Below are positions 22,606-35,808 of a stretch of DNA of 64,000 nt, in pieces; the stretch's first letter is position 1; the number at the start of each line of letters is the position of its first letter. The stretch spans positions 124,001-188,000 of the forward strand of contig VTPC01090440.1 of NCBI GenBank assembly GCA_011009095.1, given 5' to 3'. The notes below the pieces were generated by a model. The model worked only from the letters and a program-made list of their open reading frames with translations, did no database searches and was not told where the DNA came from. A program made the position numbers and the translations under genes. The stretch comes from Ignelater luminosus. Lineage: Eukaryota > Arthropoda > Insecta > Coleoptera > Elateridae.

Positions 22606-23204
22606 ATTCAGAACAGATGAAGACACATCAACAATCAAAGTATCAGCTGAATTAAATAATCCTATCAACGAACAATACGTTCATTTGACATCAGACTTTT
22701 CCAGGACTTTCTACAATGAAGTAAGAGATATCAACCAAGAAAAGACCACCTAGCAACATTCCATTATCGTAACCCATTAAATCCCAGCATCCTCAACTGA
22801 AGACAGTTGGGAAATTTCATACCTAAAGTAATCATAGTATTATTGAACGATGAGGAAGAGAGGGATATACAGCGTCTACATAAAAAATTCAAATTTCCAT
22901 GTCAATGAACAATTTTCAATAGAGAAGAGGTCAATGAAAATATTAGAAGAGAACATAGAACATATGACAAAAATTATGAAGAGGATGAGTGATAGAATGC
23001 AAGAAATGTCAACTGAGGTAAATAAAAATGAGAAGACAAATTCAAACCATAGGCCTAAAGAGCTGGTTTACACCAGCAGCTTACAATCAATTAAATTGTA
23101 TTAACTAAGAAAGAAACAATTATACATCATAAACCTTGTTCACTTTTTTTTTATGCCCCATCAATAAAACCCAGGAAACTCCACTGACAACTATTTGTAA
23201 ATGT

Positions 23205-23560
23205 GTTGAGAACATGAGGACCCAACTGATTCTTTTATTTCAATTGCACACATCACCTATGTTTTGAAATGGTGATAATGTTTAGAGATTTATCATTAAA
23301 ACATGATTATTTCTTTGTTTACAGCTGACATGCTGTTTAGATCTCTCACTGGAACTATTTTTCAATAGGTCAAAAACATAAAGACCCAATTGGTTCTTTT
23401 GAGTATATGCATCGTCTTTGTTTTCAGACAATGATGATTTGTAGGTAGGTATTTATCGTAAGAACTTGATTAGTTCTTTATTCCCAGCCGATTTGCTGTT
23501 TTCACTGCTGCTCAGTTTTCAAAATAAGACATTAATAAACAGTCAATTCTTGATGTATTT
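23205..23560. repeat. Diverged tandem pair, period about 170 bp
   Basis: AACATGAGGACCCAACTGAT at about 23212 corresponds to AACATAAAGACCCAATTGGT at about 23377, and the following segments (TTGTTTACAGCTGACATGCTG versus TTATTCCCAGCCGATTTGCTG) also align. Non-coding. Confidence 0.65.
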
Positions 23561-25589
23561 CCCGACTGGAAACACTAATTTTTCTTTTCAACTTTGAGCA
23601 AAGATGTTTTTGCACGGTTGATTAATTTAGGGCTACTATTCGATCACATGGTGCACCCAGGTTATCTGTAAAACAAAAATAAAAATTAGAATTACAAACG
23701 TAAATGAAAAGTCAATGAAAATATCTTTTGTAGTATGAAACAAATATACTAATAGAAATTTACCTTTAAAGAGCAGCAGTGTTTACTTTAATTGATGATT
23801 GGAACGTGATGATACATAAGCTTCTTGTAGATTTGTTCATAACCAAGTGACTTCTTTACTGTTACTGATGGTATAACTACCAGGATTTTACACCTAAAAT
23901 CGAAACATATCAATTAGACTGATATAAATCCTAAAACAATTTAAAATTCCGAAATACATTAGATGTTTGCATACATTTTATTAATAATTCTGTTATATGA
24001 CAGAACACATTGACATATAAAAACTAGATTGCCTAACTAAACATAATAATTATAACAAATTCAACTGATTTTAATAACTCTATGAAAGATTTTCCACTTA
24101 ATTAGTATCAATTTTGAATAGAAATCCGGTAAATACTGGTAAATTCACACAACTAAATTAACCACTACGTGTAAGTTAGTATAATCTGAGGTTATGTTAA
24201 AAATAATGTTCAAGTATCAAATCCTGTCTACTCACTAAAATTAATTTAATAAAAACACAACGATCTAAAAAAATTAAATTCTATATTTTGTAGTTACCTT
24301 AAATTTGAGTGCATAATGTCCCACAAATAAGCTTCAAGGGCAACGATAAGATAAAATTTTCTTCTTTATATAAAAAGGAATTACGAGTTTTTCTAAACAT
24401 GGACGTTTCTTGATCTTTTTCCTGGAGACTTCTGAAGACTTTTTGTAGAAATGCACTATGTTAAACCATTTGCACAAACACAATATTCTCACATGTTGAT
24501 GTGTACTAATTGTAGTAAATTCAGTAAATTAAAAACGAAGCCAAAAATGACCCAAAATGGCGACTGCTGCAATTTTAACCAAACAAAATGTCGCCAACCT
24601 AAAAACTGTTAATTTATCTTAATTACGTATGAAAATTCCCGCTTTTTTCCTTGAAATCCCCACTAAACAGGCTTATTATTAGTTTGATTGCATATTAGTC
24701 AGAGATTTCAATTTTATTTTTGACGGAGTCAATTAGTATAAAACTTACATTATAATATGACCTCAGGTATAAAAGTACCAGTTTTCCAAAGTGCCACTAT
24801 GCATTCCTCTTTGTGATAGAATTTCTGAAAATAGTCTATTATTTAATTTTTATTACTTTTTATGAAGGTGGAAGTGAGAAAATTCGTTTTGTATCTTAAT
24901 TTTTATTAATTATTCTTCCGGAGACGATTCTGATGACTGATGAAACTTATATCAAGCCCCTCTGCAAACCAGCGGAGTTTAAAAAAGTCTGAATTTTCAA
25001 ATAATCCAAGTTCAGTCCCTTTTTTCTATTCTAAACCAAAACGTAAAAGTTCACTTTTAGAAGAACAAAAGTAATAAAGAACGGGGAACACTTTCGGATG
25101 ATGTAATAATCTTAGCCTGGAAAAACAAGTAGGACTCACGTCGATTTGGAAAATAAAAATAAACCTGCATGGATACTGGCAGGATCTTTCTACAGAGATG
25201 TAAAGATGTGCATAAGTTGTTATTGCCGTATATATTTGGCAATAATCTACTAAATCACCGATATACCATTGTACAGTTTTTCGTTAGCTGCGGATGTCTT
25301 ATTTATCTGACGAGTGTTGGAATATTACTAACTTAAGAGGGTTAATGGAGGGCAAACACAACCGTGTGCGACCGTAGGTGGCATGATAACGAGCAAAGTT
25401 TCTCTTGAGCCGCTGAAGGAGGTCTATTAGAAGGTGAAGTATAATAATAATAGTTACCTGCTACTTTTGTTTTTAAATGTTATTACTAGAAGAATGATGA
25501 AAAGAAATGAAAAACGCAACACAAACTTATACAAGCAAGCAACATAAAATAATTTGAAGGTTTATGTTAACACAGCCTGTATATGTCAA
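23561..25589. other. Non-coding intergenic DNA
   Basis: No gene recognised. A short minus-strand frame at 25057-25242 has no family resemblance. Confidence 0.4.
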
Positions 25590-28180
25590 TCAACGCTTAT
25601 ACTGACTTACAATTAAATTTTTCTTAAAACACTCCCCCACATCTTTTAAGTTCGTACTGCATGGTTTTCGATTAATGAAAAAAAAGAGTTGATTTTATTT
25701 TTATTACATTAATTTTTGCTATAATTAGAACAGACACATCACTATAATTACACTTAAGTAGATAGTCGATATTTACACCTGGTCACATCCCTCAATTCGT
25801 TCAACAATATTAAACATCTTGCAGTAATTAACAGCATGAGAGTGTTTCACCTGCAACCAAGGAAAAAAGACCATTTTGTTTCTTAATAATTATTCTATTT
25901 TAGGCGTGTACAGTTAAAATAATTATTCTACGAAAGGTTTATAAAGCGCCAGTGTTTATTTTATACTGAAAGAATCATTTTTAACTCGATTAGGTACTTA
26001 CAAGTAGGATTATGTCTGATGGGTCTAGTTATCTTAAAGATGTTCCGAAACTTCCAAAAGGGCTTAGTCAAGATGGAGCTAAATGGCTTATGGTGACAAC
26101 TAAAATAATATTAGATACTTGCTGCGTGTGGCCTGAAAAACAAAACAATTTCAGTCGATTAATACATCTTTGGTATATTTTGAGTTATGTATTTTTCAGT
26201 TTTGGCCAACTGCATTGCATAAGCGACAGAAATTCCGATCCTGGTACAATTGCGTACGCGATTTCATTATTTATTGTCACCATAGAGGTAAGTGTTATTA
26301 ACAAACATAATGAATAATTATATTTTTTATAAGACAAAAGTCAAGAATATTTTTGCTCTGTTGAAACCCGATAGTCACTAAATTAAGGAGTCTGTTCCAA
26401 AGATTCACAGATTTTCCTTTTATCCACACTTGTCCTCCAGAAAGAGATCATGGAAGCTGGAGCTCCTATATCTGCTAATCAATTTTCATACGTCTCCAAT
26501 CTACTTTTGAGGCTTATTATTCGATTTTGACCTTTTTGGGCAGTTTTTTGCAATATCGCACTTTTCTTCATTTTTACATTTCAACAGATATTTTACTCTC
26601 AGGAAATATATATCTGGGTCCATAACCTGCTACATAAAATAATTTTTCTTTTTTAGCTGTCTTATTAAAATTAACTATAAAAATATTTCCTTCAGACGAC
26701 TTCAAGACGCATATTGTGTTACATATACAGGGAAAAACTGAAAGCTATACTCTACAAGATATATTATGATTTTTGGCCCTCAAGATGTTTTGGTGACGAA
26801 AAACATAAGGAGCTAGCAAAAGACAGTTGGTTTGCGTGCGTTTTCACTTGTGCCTATACATTCAGCGCTTTTCTCTGCGGTTTGCAATGGATGATAGTGC
26901 CTTTCATTCAGAGAAATCTACCTATGCAAACGACTTATCCATTTAAATGGCAAGAAACTCCCACGTATGAGATAGTCTACATTTGGCAAACATTAATAAC
27001 TCTAGACATTATATTTAATATATGTGGTGTTGATTTATTTTTTGTAAGTCTCTTATCAAATTGTGTGTCCCAAATTAAGTTGCTTAAGATTTATCTAATG
27101 GTCAAGTTTAAAGAAGTTAATGAAGGGAGAATAAAAGATCCGATGGAAGTTATTGTTTCGTGCATTAAACGTCACGATGAATTAATCAAGTAATTAGTTT
27201 TGCTCTTTTAGGTTACTTTTTCTATAAATCACTCATTTTAGAGTATGCAAGCAAATCGATGAAACATTTTCTTACTTCATCTTGGTGCAATATTTAGCAA
27301 GCATGGGTACAGTGTGTATCTCTGCTTTTATTGCGGTATGCTAATGTGGTTTTTGATTTCTTATTTTTTAAATAGTTATTATGGTTACAGGTAGTCATGC
27401 CTTCTGCGTTTGGTATAGCTTTTACTTACTTTGTAGGACACATGGCTCAACTTTTAATTTATTGTTACATGGGGAACGAAATTATGCTTGAAGTGAGTTC
27501 GAAAAAAGAAAGATACCTACTATACCAAGAATTTTTTTATGTAACGTTATTACTTAACAGTGTTTATGTCTAGAGCGCAGATTTCCAAAACACAGTCTAC
27601 GAATGTGGTTGGCACTTATACAACACTGGAATTGATTTACAAAAATCATTAGTGATGATAATGGCGAGATGTCTAAAACCTATTCGGATAACGGCTGGGG
27701 GATTTGGCTTTCTAAGTCTACCAAGTTTCATGAGGGTATTGTCTTAAAATTAAACTAACATTTTTGATTAGTAACTAAAATCTCTATATTTTAGCTTGTG
27801 CACTTCTCATTCTCCGTATTTACTGTGTTGAATTCCAGGATGAAGAAAAGTAAGAATTCTCATTAAAGAAGATACACTGCAACAGAAGTGAAAAATATTT
27901 AGATGTTATAAATGTTTATGCTTGTCTTTATTATTATGACACGAAATCCATTGTTATTAGTTACTAAGTTGCCTTAAATCAATCAGAACGTTGGATTTAG
28001 AATACCATTATTCGTATTAAAAACAAACTATAGGCAGTACTTATACACATTAGCAAACTTAGCATAGTGGAAGTTTTAATGCAATTGTATCAATCATGTA
28101 GATATGGATTCAATAAAATTATTGAATTAAGATTTCTCCAGTTAAAATATTAAATAAAACACTTTATTAATGAGCCAATA
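25590..28180 (+). repeat. Tandem duplication unit A (odorant receptor)
   Basis: Similarity to unit B (32130-34955) starts near the upstream AATTACACTTAAGTAGATAG block (25746 versus 32271), runs through the whole gene and ends after TTTATTAATGAGCCAATA (28166 versus 34937). The unit therefore includes upstream flank, all exons and introns, and the polyadenylation region. Intron 1 differs most (408 versus 675 nt). Confidence 0.85.
26012..27866 (+). CDS. Insect odorant receptor (7tm_6), copy A, 399 residues
   Basis: Insect odorant receptors are seven-pass channels with inverted topology that pair with Orco in sensory neurons. I resolve six exons: 26012-26287, 26696-27189, 27242-27335, 27391-27492, 27574-27735 and 27795-27866, all with GT/AG borders, giving 399 residues, the usual length. 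The C-terminal half shows the family pattern: VCKQIDETFSYFILVQYLAS, VVMPSAFGIAFTYFVGH, then SADFQNTVYECGWHLYN, KSLVMIMARCLKPIRITAG and a short hydrophobic tail LVHFSFSVFTVLN. No stop or frameshift is present, so it looks functional. The ligand cannot be inferred. Start ATG 26012 is preceded by AGGATT in a region conserved with copy B. Confidence 0.93.
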
Positions 28181-29379
28181 TTTCGCTGTCATTTTATTTT
28201 CTTGCTCACCGCACTACATATCTTAGGTTCTTTCGAGAGGTCAAAGTAATTTTCACCTAATAATAGCAATAATAAGATACCTCTACTTTAAATAAAAACG
28301 TTATTTTAATGCAAAAGGTGTTCAAAACCTTTTAAAAAATTAAAATCTATATCCTGTCCAAGAAAGTGAAATCTGATGATCTTAATGACCATTGAAGAAG
28401 AATGTGCTAAAATTGACCTACGAGAAGTTAGAAAGGAAACAGAAAACTTTTGTATAATTTAAAAACTTCAGTTTGCTTGTTTATTTCAATAATACTCTTT
28501 GTAGTAAGACACGTGGTTTTATAAAATCGATCACCAAACTTATTTCTCTATATTACCATAGTCAGCGCTCCATTCCTGAGGTATGAGTCGCCCATGTGTA
28601 AGACTATATTCGCCGTCCCTTTCTATTTTTCAAATATCAGTTGTTAACGTATGTCTCGAAAGGCTATATTGTTCTCTGATGTAATGGCCTAATTCCAAGG
28701 TTGGCCAAAACATTGTATCATCCAGAAGATGACAAAAAAAGTCAACCCATTTTGATAGATATTCAAGAGTGTAACTTTCTCTATTTAACGCTTAATTCCT
28801 AACTCGCCCTACATGCAGTCGAAAAATCTTAGCTGTTAAAATTACACATCATACTAATACTTTGTTAGAAAATTTAGTTTTAAATTTCACATTATTTGGG
28901 TAATCATCGATATGTTAGTGTAATAGTACCTAGCAGTAATAGTAATAGTTGGAGAGGTTAAATCCCAACAAATAGGCCTTTATAGGCCCTTTTTTTACTT
29001 ATTTCTTCCCTCTACCACCATTCTTTACTGTTTTCTGTCCAAATCTATCTGACTCCCGTACGAAAGTCAGGCCAAAGAGCTCAACTCCTCCCTTGTTAGA
29101 GTAACGGCCGAAAATGTCTCAAACTTCAGCCTCTCATAACCCCCCACATTCTCCCAAAAAGTGGAAAGACTTTACAACATCGTTCCCACATCTAGAATGT
29201 GTTGAATCTTCCTTTACACTTACGAGAGACAGGTGCTTTCTTAAGATGCGGTGGCTTGTGAGGACCCCAATTATAAAACATAAGAGTCCTAGAGTGGCCC
29301 GGCTGTTGCCTATTAGTCAGTTTAACTTTAAGTTAAAACCGGTTATATGTATGGTCTTTCGCCTGGCGATAAACACTGC
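27867..29379. other. 3' flank of receptor A and repeat debris
   Basis: An AATAAA-type signal in TTAAATAAAACACTTT (about 28150) is shared with copy B and may be the polyadenylation signal. Beyond 28180 the sequence is non-coding. The last part (about 28960-29380) appears to be the 3' region of the minus-strand LINE that follows. Confidence 0.5.
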
Positions 29380-30190
29380 TTCTTAGCCTGCTCACCTGGT
29401 TCTGATTCTAAGCAAGTATCCTAGGCTCTGAGTCTAAAGAGTTCATTTGTCTTCTCGTTGCCGTGGATCCTGCTGTGCCCAATAAACCAAACAAGATTAA
29501 CTTCCTTTGTTGCGGCAAGCTCTTCTAAATTGTCTGTGCGCTGTTACACAAGAGATGTTTTGCTCTGTCATCCTCACATCTTCTTTATATGCCACCGATA
29601 GAATAGCATAAACTTGAGCCTGGAAAACCGTGGTGTGCTTTCCCAGAGCGAAGCTGTCCTGTATGTGTGGGTTTTCCTGCCCCTGAAGATTACTTTTCAT
29701 CCATACGCGATTCATCCGTATAGAAAACCAGTGAGTCCTGTTGGAAATTTTTACCGTTCTCCCATTGTTCCTTAGTTGGAAGTATTTCCTATGTAGCCTT
29801 AACCAATCGTCAGCCTGTGTTACCCTGTAAGTAGACCTTCCCTAGCCATAAGTAACCTACATTCGGAGGCGGGCCGTTATTGTCTCCCTCTTTACCCAAT
29901 TTGGGAAGTCCGGCAGCCCAACAGAATCTCGCCTTTACACTAAGCCACCAAACTACTGAACCATACAGTACTCTAGGTCTGAGGTTTAAGTACCTGACCC
30001 TCTGCACGAGCAATTGAAGTCTACCGTACAATATGCGTTTCCTCAAACCTACTGTTTTCTTTCTCTTGGTGAATAGAATCACTTTAGTCTTAGATGGTTT
30101 GATCAAAAGGCCATTCTTATTACACCATCTTTCTATGATTCTGCAGGTCACTAGCATTCAGTCACAGACGACGCTGAAAAAGCGACCAGC
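29380..30190 (-). mobile_element. LINE fragment with reverse transcriptase end and RNase H
   Basis: On the minus strand, 30157-29810 contains IIERWCNKNGLLIKPSKTKV then ILFTKRKKTVGLR and RYLNL, the C-terminal part of a Jockey/I-type reverse transcriptase. 29715-29400 contains FALGKHTTVFQAQVYAILSV and LVWFIGHSRIHGNEKTNEL, matching the RNase H domain (the GHS.I.GNE...E active-site motif). Several frame breaks and stops make it inactive. It lies between the two odorant receptor copies, outside the duplicated unit. Confidence 0.88.
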
Positions 30191-31296
30191 GGCTAACACT
30201 AACCCATCGTTAGCATATACCTGAGCAAGAAAGCTGTCCGCTGTTAAGTTATCCAAAAGATTAGTAGATACCAAAGCCTCTCTGTACGTCGATGTCTACA
30301 GCCTCCTAGAGCAGCTTTAACGCTTCTTACTTCCAGTGTAGACTTCACCCAGCTAACCAATGTTGGTATCACACCCCAGATTCGCAGGAATTCGATATTG
30401 TCAGTGTTCCAATGTGATATAGAATATTTATAAATATCTGCATACTATCAAATACAAGCGTTTGCTCAACTAGATTGTCGATACTTTTGGGAATTTTCTC
30501 TTTATAAGACGTATAATGGTGCAATTTTTATCAAAAAGCTAACTGGCATTGAAAGTCAGGGTACTGAAATAATTTCGTTTCTAGCACTAACTTCAACATT
30601 TGCTATTTATGATAAATACCAAAGCGCTTAAAATTGTTTCAAAACTTTCAGGAGATACGTTATTGATGATCTAGGGTACTTTCTTTGTCAATTTTATTTT
30701 GACGAATTTCCAATGTATATCTTTTTACACTTTTGCTCTAAAATGATTAGGAAAAAAAATAACTGGGCATTAAGAATTTACTGTTGAAATTTGTATGGTG
30801 CGTCATCCAATTCCACACCCAATATAAATAAAGCAGGGCGCTAAGATAGAGTTGATTCAATAATAGATGGCGCTGTATACCCTCCACCTTGCGATATGTC
30901 ATTGTAAAGAGAATCACAATTATTGTAATTCTTGCATTCAAGAGCAATAATCGCGATGCCAAAAAAGCCTTTTCATTGGCATCGCGTCATCATTATTATT
31001 ACTGTTCCTGGACACAAGAAATCTTTCTAGAAATAAAACTCAAATACGCCTACTTAATCCATAGTTATAGCACAAATGTTTTGTTTTAGTAATAGACACA
31101 AATCGCGTTATACCTAAGTAAATTAATGCATTTCAATTGCCTTTACATATTTCGCATGAAATGGAAAAAAATGGAAATGAAGATAGACATCTTTAATCGA
31201 ATAATGTGAATTGAATTATTATCAGATATTCAAAGCCCATTAAATAAAGTGAAGAATTGATCATAGATGGGGCAAAGATGACTCAACTTTTCTCTA
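30191..31296. other. Non-coding DNA between receptor copies, with a small hairpin
   Basis: The only clear structure is CGCGATGCC, 13 nt, then GGCATCGCG (30952-30983), a 9-bp perfect stem. The first part may still belong to the LINE. No gene recognised. Confidence 0.5.
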
Positions 31297-31556
31297 TACA
31301 GGGTGTAAATGAATAACGCCGATAAATTGATAGCGCAAATTCGTCTTGTTAGTTGCGGAGTTATCGGCCTTCAAAGTTGTGTGCCGACATATTGGCTGTC
31401 ATTATTTGTCAACATATCAAAAATTCTTACTAAAAAAAGTTGTCTTCTGTGTATTTTAAAGCCCCTGCTGATTATACAGCTGAAATACATGGAATTGCAA
31501 GTGTTGTTTCTTTTTCATCCGACGTTGCGTATCTCACTTTTACAGTACACCCTGTA
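31297..31556. mobile_element. 260-bp MITE with TACAGGGTGTA ends
   Basis: TACAGGGTGTA at 31297-31307 and TACACCCTGTA at 31546-31556 are perfect inverted ends. If the outer TA is the target duplication, this is a Tc1/mariner-type MITE with CAGGGTGTA ends. An incidental 82-residue frame crosses it without recognisable domains. Confidence 0.75.
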
Positions 31557-32129
31557 GAATTCGAAGTAAATTTAAAATAACCGGAAGGTAATTTTCTACA
31601 ATTTTTATTAATAAAAATGTTTGATACTTTGACAAATAAAGACAATAGAACAAAGAGTTAATACATTTGCACGCAACCTTGAAGGTCGACAACTTCATAA
31701 TTAAGAGAATCGACCATAAGTTCCATTTGAAGAAATACCTGTATAGTCATCACTTCATTAGAACTCTACCCTGTTAGTTTGTCAGTGTTATTGATCTATA
31801 CCCTGCATAACCTTAGTGGTAGTTACCGATATTTGAATTCCTTCAACCACTTCTCGAAATAGATTAAAACTAAAAGTGCGATTTTGGTCAACTTTGAGAT
31901 GCTTAACTTCCGTTCCTATCGGAATCGAAAACCTTTTACAAGTAAAAACATAGCAGAAGGTTATGTTTAATTACATCAAACTTGTATAGTAGCCCAAAAA
32001 AATGACGAACCATTTCATAGTTGACTGGGTTGCCGAGACTTTTCGATCACTCATGCCACTATTAGTTGATGCTATTTTCAGTAGAATAGGCCTATGAACA
32101 AAAAAATAAATTTTTTCAGTTTTGTTGCT
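31557..32129. other. Non-coding DNA upstream of receptor B unit
   Basis: No gene or repeat end recognised. Confidence 0.4.
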
Positions 32130-34955
32130 TATCGACTCTTACATACAATTAAATATTTCTCAATGTCATTTGACGGACTTTTAATTTCATACTGCAAGGT
32201 TTTCCAGTAATAAGAAAAAAGCCAAGACAATAGTTTTTGCTGCAACTAAAAGAACAGACACATTACTATAATTACACTTAAGTAGATAGTCGATATTTAC
32301 ACCTGGTTATCCTCAATTCATACAACAATATTAAACATCTTTCAGTAATTAACAGCATGAGAGTGCTTCAGCTGCAGCCATAAAAAACCATTTCGTTTCT
32401 TAATTACTCCATTTCAGGTATGTACAATTAAAATAATTATTCTACGAAGGGTTTATAAAGCGTCAGCGTCCATTTTATACTGAAAGAATCATTCTTAACT
32501 CGATTAGGTAACTACTTACAAGTTGAATTATGTCTGATGGGTCTGATTATTTTAAAGATGTGCCAAAACTTCCAAAGGAAGTTAGTCGAGATGGAGCCAA
32601 ATGGCTTATGGTGACGTCTAAAATAATATTAGATACTTGCTGTGTATGGCCTGAAAAGCAAAACAATCTCAGCCGATTAATACATCTTTGGTATATTTTG
32701 AGTTATATAGTTTTCAGTTTTGGCCAGCTGTATTGCATAAGCGATAAAAATTCTGATCCTGGTACGATTGCATACGCGATTTCATTATTTATTGTCACCA
32801 TAGAGGTAAGCATTATTAACAATGACTAATTATTTCTTTAGTAAGTCAAAAGTCAAGAATTTGATATTTTCTCTCTGCTAAAACTTTGTCTTTAGCTTTA
32901 AGCTGAATGCAAAAATTTTCAATTTTCGCAAATTTTTCTGTTGTGCATACCTAAAACCTGTTTAATTGCTTGCTTTGGTGTGCCAAGGTTAAAGACTACT
33001 CTTCTTTTTGATCACTGAATATGCTTTAGCCTTCTATTCCGATTTTTTCACTTAATTAGACTTCTCCATTCTTTACGATCGTTTTATTTGGCCTTTAATT
33101 CAAAAGCTTTTCCATTGTCTTGTTGAAAGTAAATCTTGACCTATTTACGCCTTCGGGGTGATTTTGGTACTATCCAATTTTATTTTGACGATAACTGAAC
33201 CTTCACCATGATATCTTTTGGGCTTGAAAATGCTTTGTAACTCCAAAAAATAGGTTATGAGTTTGGCCATGCAAGCTGAAACTCCTGTATCTGCTAATCA
33301 ATTTCCAGGCATCTTCCATCTCCTTTTGAGGATATTACTCGATGATGATCCACTTTTCTTCATTATATTTTAACAGATATTCCACTGCCAGGCTTAAAGC
33401 ATGTTCAATAACTTGATACATAAAATAATTTTACTTTTTAAGCCTTTTTTTAAAATTAACAATAGAAATATTTTCTTCAGACGACTGCAAGGCGTATATT
33501 GTGTTACGTATACAGGGAAAAACTGAAAGCTATACTCTACAAGGTATATTATGATTTTTGGCCTTCAAGAAGTTTTGGTGATGAAAAACATAAGGAACTG
33601 CTAAAAGATAGTTGGTACGTGTGTATTTTCACTTGTGCCTATACATTCAGCGCTTTTCTCTGCGGTATGCAATGGATGATAGTGCCTTTCATTCAAAAGA
33701 ATCTACCTTTACAAACAACTTATCCATTTAAATGGCGAGAAACTCCTACGTATGAAATACTGTATCTTTGGCAAACGTTAATAACTCTAGACATTATATT
33801 TAATATTTGTGGTGTTGATTTATTTTTTGTAAGTCTCGTATCAAATTGTGTGTCCCAATTTAAGTTACTTAAAGTGTATCTGACGGTCAAGTTTAAAGAG
33901 GTTAATGAAGAGAGAATACAAGATCCTATGGAAGTTATTGTCTCGTGCATTAAACGTCATGACGAATTAATCAAGTAATTATTTTTGTTTTTCTTAGATT
34001 ACTTGTATTAAATATTGAGCATTTTAGAGTATGCAAGGAGATCGATGAAACATTTTCTTACTTCATTTTGGTGCAATACTTAACAAGCATGAGTACAGTT
34101 TGTATTTCTGCTTTCATTGCGGTATGCTAATGTGGTTTTTGATTTCTTATTTTTTAAATAGTTATTATGGTTACAGGTAGTCATGCCTTCTGCGTTTGGT
34201 ATAGCTTTTACTTATTTTGTAGGACACATGTCCGAACTTTTAATTTATTGTTACATGGGGAACGAAGTTATGCTTCAAGTAAGTACGAAAAAAGAATGAT
34301 ACCTACTATACCAACAATTTTTTTATGTAACGTTCTTACTTAACATTGTTTATGTCTAGAGCGCAGATTTCCAAAACACAGTTTACGAATGTGGTTGGCA
34401 CTTATACAACACTGGAATTGATTTAAAAAAATCGTTAGTGATGATAATGGTGAGATGTCAAAAACCCATTCGGATGACGGCTGGAGGATTTGGCTTTTTA
34501 AGTCTAGCAAGCTTCATGAAGGTACTGTCTTAAGATTAATCTAACATTTTTGATTAGTAACTAAAATCTGTATATTTTAGCTTGTGCAATTCTCATTCTC
34601 CGTATTTACTGTGTTGAATTCCATGATGAAGAAAACTAAGAGTTCTCAATAAAGAAGATAACACTGTAAAAGAAGTGAAAAATATTTAGATGTTATAAAT
34701 GTTGATGCTTGTCTTTATTCTTATGACACTCAAATTCAATGTTTCTGATTGAAGACACCGTACTTTAAACCACTACTCGTATTAAAAAACAAACTATAGA
34801 TGTTTGTATTTATACACATATTAGCAAATTTAGCATAGTAGAAGTTTTAATGCAATTGTATCAATTATGTAGATATGGATTCAATAAAATTATTGAATTA
34901 AGGTTTCTCCAGTTAAAATATTAAATAAAACACTTTATTAATGAGCCAATAGTAT
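32130..34955 (+). repeat. Tandem duplication unit B (odorant receptor)
   Basis: This is the partner of unit A (25590-28180) in direct orientation, offset about 6.5 kb. Exon lengths are identical in all six exons; introns and flanks have diverged moderately. Confidence 0.85.
32530..34652 (+). CDS. Insect odorant receptor (7tm_6), copy B, 399 residues
   Basis: Six exons: 32530-32805, 33481-33974, 34028-34121, 34177-34278, 34360-34521 and 34581-34652. Each has exactly the length of its partner in copy A, and the frame is intact for 399 residues. Differences from A are scattered substitutions: for example DYFKDVPKLPKEVSRDG for SYLKDVPKLPKGLSQDG in exon 1, and HMSELLIYCYMGNEVMLQ for HMAQLLIYCYMGNEIMLE in exon 4. 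The C-terminal motif ECGWHLYNTGIDLKKSLVMI then MTAGGFGFLS is kept. Both copies thus look like working, recently duplicated receptors, possibly with different tuning. Intron 1 is longer (675 nt). Confidence 0.93.
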
Positions 34956-35311
34956 AAAATCGAATAATAATGCTAAAACTGGAAATCTACATTATCTGTA
35001 GTCTGTCACTACATATTGCTATTTTTTTTTACTTCAGATTGCTTATCCTAGGATCACTACAATTCAATGCTTGAAACTCCTTTGCCATTATGAACACAAC
35101 TGCCTTTGAGTATTTGTGATTACATACACTACACTCAAAAGGTTTCTCGCTATTGTGAATACACATATGTGTCTCTAAATGGCCTTTTCGTACGCTTTTA
35201 TAAATTATAATCATAGTTGTTACATCTAAAAGGCCTCTTGTCACCGTGAACAACTGTAATTGCATGTATTACACTGAAAAAGTTTCTCGCCATTATAAAC
35301 CCGCATACGTA

Positions 35312-35523
35312 CAGTCATCCACAAAAGTAATGTCCCAATTACAAATAAATAAATAGAGATACTGACCTTAATTGGAAAATATTCTGATATATAGGAACGT
35401 AAACTTCTACATTAACCAAAGAATAATTACTTGGTAAATACTAGAAATATCTGATTAGCAAAACAGCTTTATAAACGTGCTTTTACTCGTTGAGATCGAG
35501 ACATTATTTTTGTGGATGACTGT
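35312..35523. mobile_element. 212-bp Tc1/mariner-type MITE with TA duplication
   Basis: The ends CAGTCATCCACAAAA...AATGTC and GACATTATTTTTGTGGATGACTG are inverted repeats of about 23 bp. TA flanks both sides (35310-35311 and 35524-35525). The body is AT-rich and non-coding. Excision would rejoin CATACG-TA-CATATTTG of the zinc-finger relic. Confidence 0.93.
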
Positions 35524-35644
35524 ACATATTTGTAAATTGGATTCTCGTGTAAATCTGTCATTACATATGCTGCACTGAAAAAGGTTTTTGGCCACTATGA
35601 ACCCATATATGTTCTTAGTAAACTGTGTTTTTTATATGAACATC

Positions 35645-35808
35645 CATGGGCGCCAGGTGGAGGGGGACAAAGGGGTCACTTGCCCCCCTGGCTTGCAAAA
35701 ACAATTAAATGTATACAAAAAAAAAATAATTTTATGCTGTCGACAAACATGGAATTAGACGGCAATCTTTATTTTGCCCCCCCTGAAAAGATCTTGCGGG
35801 TGCTTTTG
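35645..35808. mobile_element. 164-bp MITE with 8-bp target duplication
   Basis: The insert starts CATGGGCGCCAGG and ends GCGGGTGCTTTTG; it holds C/G runs unlike its surroundings (GGAGGGGGACAAAGGGG, TTGCCCCCCCTG). TGAACATC is present on both sides (35637-35644 and 35809-35816), an 8-bp duplication as made by hAT elements. Confidence 0.88.
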
